A stretch of DNA of 64,000 nt from Spongiibacter nanhainus (GTDB taxonomy: Bacteria; Pseudomonadota; Gammaproteobacteria; Pseudomonadales; Spongiibacteraceae), in NCBI RefSeq assembly GCF_016132545.1, contig NZ_CP066167.1, positions 1,949,001 to 2,013,000 on the forward strand. The letters are read 5' to 3'. The notes beneath the pieces were generated by a model. The model saw nothing but the letters and a program-made list of their open reading frames with translations. It had not been told where the DNA came from and made no database searches. Both the position numbers and the translations under genes were made by a program. Shown piece after piece: positions 62,434 to 64,000 of this stretch. The number at the start of each line of letters is the position of its first letter. Within the stretch, counting starts at the first letter, position 1.

Positions 62434-63246
62434 CTAATCTTTCTCGGGGGTAAGGGCGTCCACTTTCTGCTCGATACGCTTTAGGTTGATGGCCAGGGCG
62501 CTCAGGGTGGCATCGGGGTGGTCTGACTCCCACTGTGAAGCGCCCTCCTCGTCTATCACGCCGACAATGACGCCGATGACCATATTTAAAAAGGCAAAGG
62601 CGCTCAGGCAGATAAACAGCACGTAGTAAGCCCAGCTCCAACCATAGACCGCCATGGTTTCGTACATGACGTCGGTCCAATCCTCAAAGGTCATCACCCG
62701 GAAAAGCGTCAGCATACTGACCCCGATATCCTCCCACAGTGTCGGGTTGATATCGGCAAACAGTGTAGAGCCGGCGGCGGCGAAGATATAAAACACGATA
62801 AACATCAACAGCATCAGATAACCGAGCCTGGGCAGTGCCCGCAGCAGGGAGTTGATCAGCATGCGCAGCTCGGGAACGATGGAGACCATCCGCAACACCC
62901 GAAATACGCGAATTAGGCGCCCCACCATGGCGGCATCTGCATCGGGAATCGGCACAATGCTGACCAGCACGATTAGCGACTCGAAGATATTCCAGCCACT
63001 GCGGAAAAAATCCCTCTTGCGGGGCTCGGCCAAGAAGCGAATGCTGATCTCCACCAAAAAAAACAGCGTGACGGCAATATCGAGGGCAGACAACAGCCGC
63101 GATACAGTGGGCGACACATCAAAGGTCTTGGCCCCCACGACCACCGCAGACAGAATGATGACGGCGATAACAAACCACTCAAAGCCGCGATTGGCACTGA
63201 GTCGCTGCAATTTGTGGTGAAATCCGGAAATGGATGCGGAGTGCAT
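62434..63246 (-). CDS. Bacterial voltage-gated sodium-type ion channel
   Basis: 270 residues with six transmembrane segments and a pore loop. The S4 voltage sensor has four Arg at three-residue spacing (GRLIRVFRVLRMVSIV). The selectivity filter reads TFEDWTD, close to TLESWAS of NaChBac, with Glu in the ion-selecting position. After S6 (FAFLNMVIGVIVGVIDEE) a C-terminal coiled coil (LSALAINLKRIEQKVDAL) should tetramerise the channel. Likely role in Na+ signalling, motility or pH homeostasis in a saline habitat. Confidence 0.92.
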   Translation of the reverse strand: MHSASISGFHHKLQRLSANRGFEWFVIAVIILSAVVVGAKTFDVSPTVSRLLSALDIAVTLFFLVEISIRFLAEPRKRDFFRSGWNIFESLIVLVSIVPIPDADAAMVGRLIRVFRVLRMVSIVPELRMLINSLLRALPRLGYLMLLMFIVFYIFAAAGSTLFADINPTLWEDIGVSMLTLFRVMTFEDWTDVMYETMAVYGWSWAYYVLFICLSAFAFLNMVIGVIVGVIDEEGASQWESDHPDATLSALAINLKRIEQKVDALTPEKD

Positions 63247-63298
63247 GCTGGGGCCTCAAGGCTGGGTTTAGGGCAATGTTGGGGCCCCAGCAGAAAAA

Positions 63299-63670
63299 TC
63301 AAGGTGTGCGGGTGTTTTCCGCCCCCCAGTAGGCTTTCATGTCGACGATAAGGTTGTCCTCGTTGAAGGTGAACACATCTATGACATCCAGTTGCATCTC
63401 GCCATTGCCCGGGTTCAGTTCAACCACAAAGGGGAACGCCGCGCAGTGCTCCGTCAGCCTCACCTCACCGTCCAAGCGGGCCGAAATGCCGGAACTAAAT
63501 GCGGTTTTGTAGAATCCAATAATCGCATCCATCCCGGAAATAGGCTCGCTGCCTACCGGGTCCTCAATGCTGGCGGTGTCAGCGTACAGGTCGCGGATAG
63601 CGTCGAGATCGTGAGTGCAAAGAGCCTTGATATAGTTCTCGACGGCAATGAGTTTGGGGTTTTTGCTCAC
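63299..63670 (-). CDS. ksi: Ketosteroid delta5-isomerase (SnoaL/NTF2 fold)
   Basis: 123 residues. It aligns well with Pseudomonas putida ketosteroid isomerase: ENYIKALCTHDLDAIRDLYA, IEDPVGSEPISGMDAIIGFY and QLDVIDVFTFNEDNLIVDM with AYWGAEN. The three catalytic residues are present: Tyr13 (Tyr16 in P. putida), Asp37 (Asp40, the base) and Asp98 (Asp103, oxyanion hole). The enzyme moves the C5-C6 double bond of 3-oxosteroids to C4-C5. It lies 52 bp upstream of the sodium-channel gene on the same strand, outside the catabolic island. Confidence 0.88.
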   Translation of the reverse strand: MSKNPKLIAVENYIKALCTHDLDAIRDLYADTASIEDPVGSEPISGMDAIIGFYKTAFSSGISARLDGEVRLTEHCAAFPFVVELNPGNGEMQLDVIDVFTFNEDNLIVDMKAYWGAENTRTP

Positions 63671-63849
63671 TGTTTTACTCCATCAATAAGGGGTTATCAG
63701 AACGCGCACCAAGCGGTGACAGCCAAGTTCCATACCACGGCCTTTGGTGCGAATCTGGTCAAATACACGTCGATTTGCAGCCTAATCTGGTCGGCACGTC
63801 GGCACCATGCCGTAAATGAGGTACTATCGGCGGTGGAGAGTTCTGAAGT

Positions 63850-64000
63850 ATGCGGTTTTCTATGTCAATAAATAAGCTGATAACAGTTAAATTCGCCATG
63901 ACCAGACTGGGCCGGGCGGTAACTTCCTCGTCTGCGGTACTGCTGACAATGTTGACGCTGTCGTGGTCGGTGGCGGGCTTTGCTGCGATTACCCCCCTCG
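63850..64000 (+). CDS. Start of an exported protein (3' partial)
   Basis: The frame from the ATG at 63850 (GGAGAG about 10 bp upstream) or the ATG at 63862 is open to the window edge. It encodes a long signal peptide: basic start, hydrophobic stretch SSSAVLLTMLTLSWSVAGFA, then AITPL. Too little remains to name it. Confidence 0.6.
   Translation, partial: MRFSMSINKLITVKFAMTRLGRAVTSSSAVLLTMLTLSWSVAGFAAITPL

Overview
The window is a 64 kb piece of a Gram-negative chromosome. Lipoprotein and TonB-receptor signals, RND pumps and the set of gene families point to a gammaproteobacterium, plausibly a marine steroid- or terpenoid-using lineage; that placement is inference, because no rRNA or other marker gene is present. 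Two housekeeping-like ends (about 1-11.8 kb and 56-64 kb, GC-rich) flank a visibly AT-richer accessory region (about 12-55.9 kb) full of insertion-sequence debris.

Left core: the end of a CusB-type adaptor with a fused CusF-like tail, overlapping a complete CusA heavy-metal pump; a crotonase; MetY; an acetate kinase paired with a divergent phosphoketolase-family enzyme; a DTW-domain tRNA modification enzyme; and a lipoprotein. From 12.2 to 14.4 kb there is a mosaic of dead fragments (GspE, RHS, IS3, IS30, IS3). A MarR regulator with a palindrome over its own promoter follows, then an internally deleted IS256 element beside an AraC remnant. Next comes a TetR regulator divergent from a thioesterase-thioesterase-hydrolase operon, with a perfect 22 bp palindrome between them. 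A decayed IS3 element with a 3 bp target duplication closes this part.

Central island (20.7-52.8 kb): a small secreted protein, a TonB receptor, then 19 co-directional genes (25.0-44.3 kb) with gaps of at most 46 bp, which look like one long catabolic operon. They encode a DUF35/thiolase-fold pair, a Rieske oxygenase and Rieske ferredoxin, an OYE/dienoyl-CoA-reductase-type flavoenzyme, a second TonB receptor, an outer-membrane barrel, a P450, a KstD/fumarate-reductase-type flavoprotein, an SDR, an acyl-CoA ligase, a small Fe-S ferredoxin, an SCP2 protein, E1-alpha and E1-beta of a 2-oxoacid/acetoin-type dehydrogenase with a physically split E2, and two acyl-CoA dehydrogenases that look like a heteromeric pair. 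The set resembles steroid side-chain or cyclic terpenoid catabolism through CoA thioesters; the substrate cannot be read from sequence. An RND efflux system (adaptor and pump now separated by an IS4 relic) and a CurA-type reductase follow. A common inverted-repeat motif, TAGTACAG-TG-CTGTACTA and variants, lies at the promoters of the small secreted protein and the long operon, with weaker copies elsewhere. Poly-G tracts (G7-G10) occur inside several island genes, which raises possible phase variation.

Right end: an apparently complete IS66 element, a 5'-nucleotidase-like HAD protein, an aldo/keto reductase with a cyclophilin-like protein, a cupin, an EF-hand protein, ExoD, a CBS protein, an AlgE-type outer-membrane protein, a bacterial voltage-gated sodium-type channel, a ketosteroid isomerase with the full catalytic triad, and the start of an exported protein cut by the window edge.
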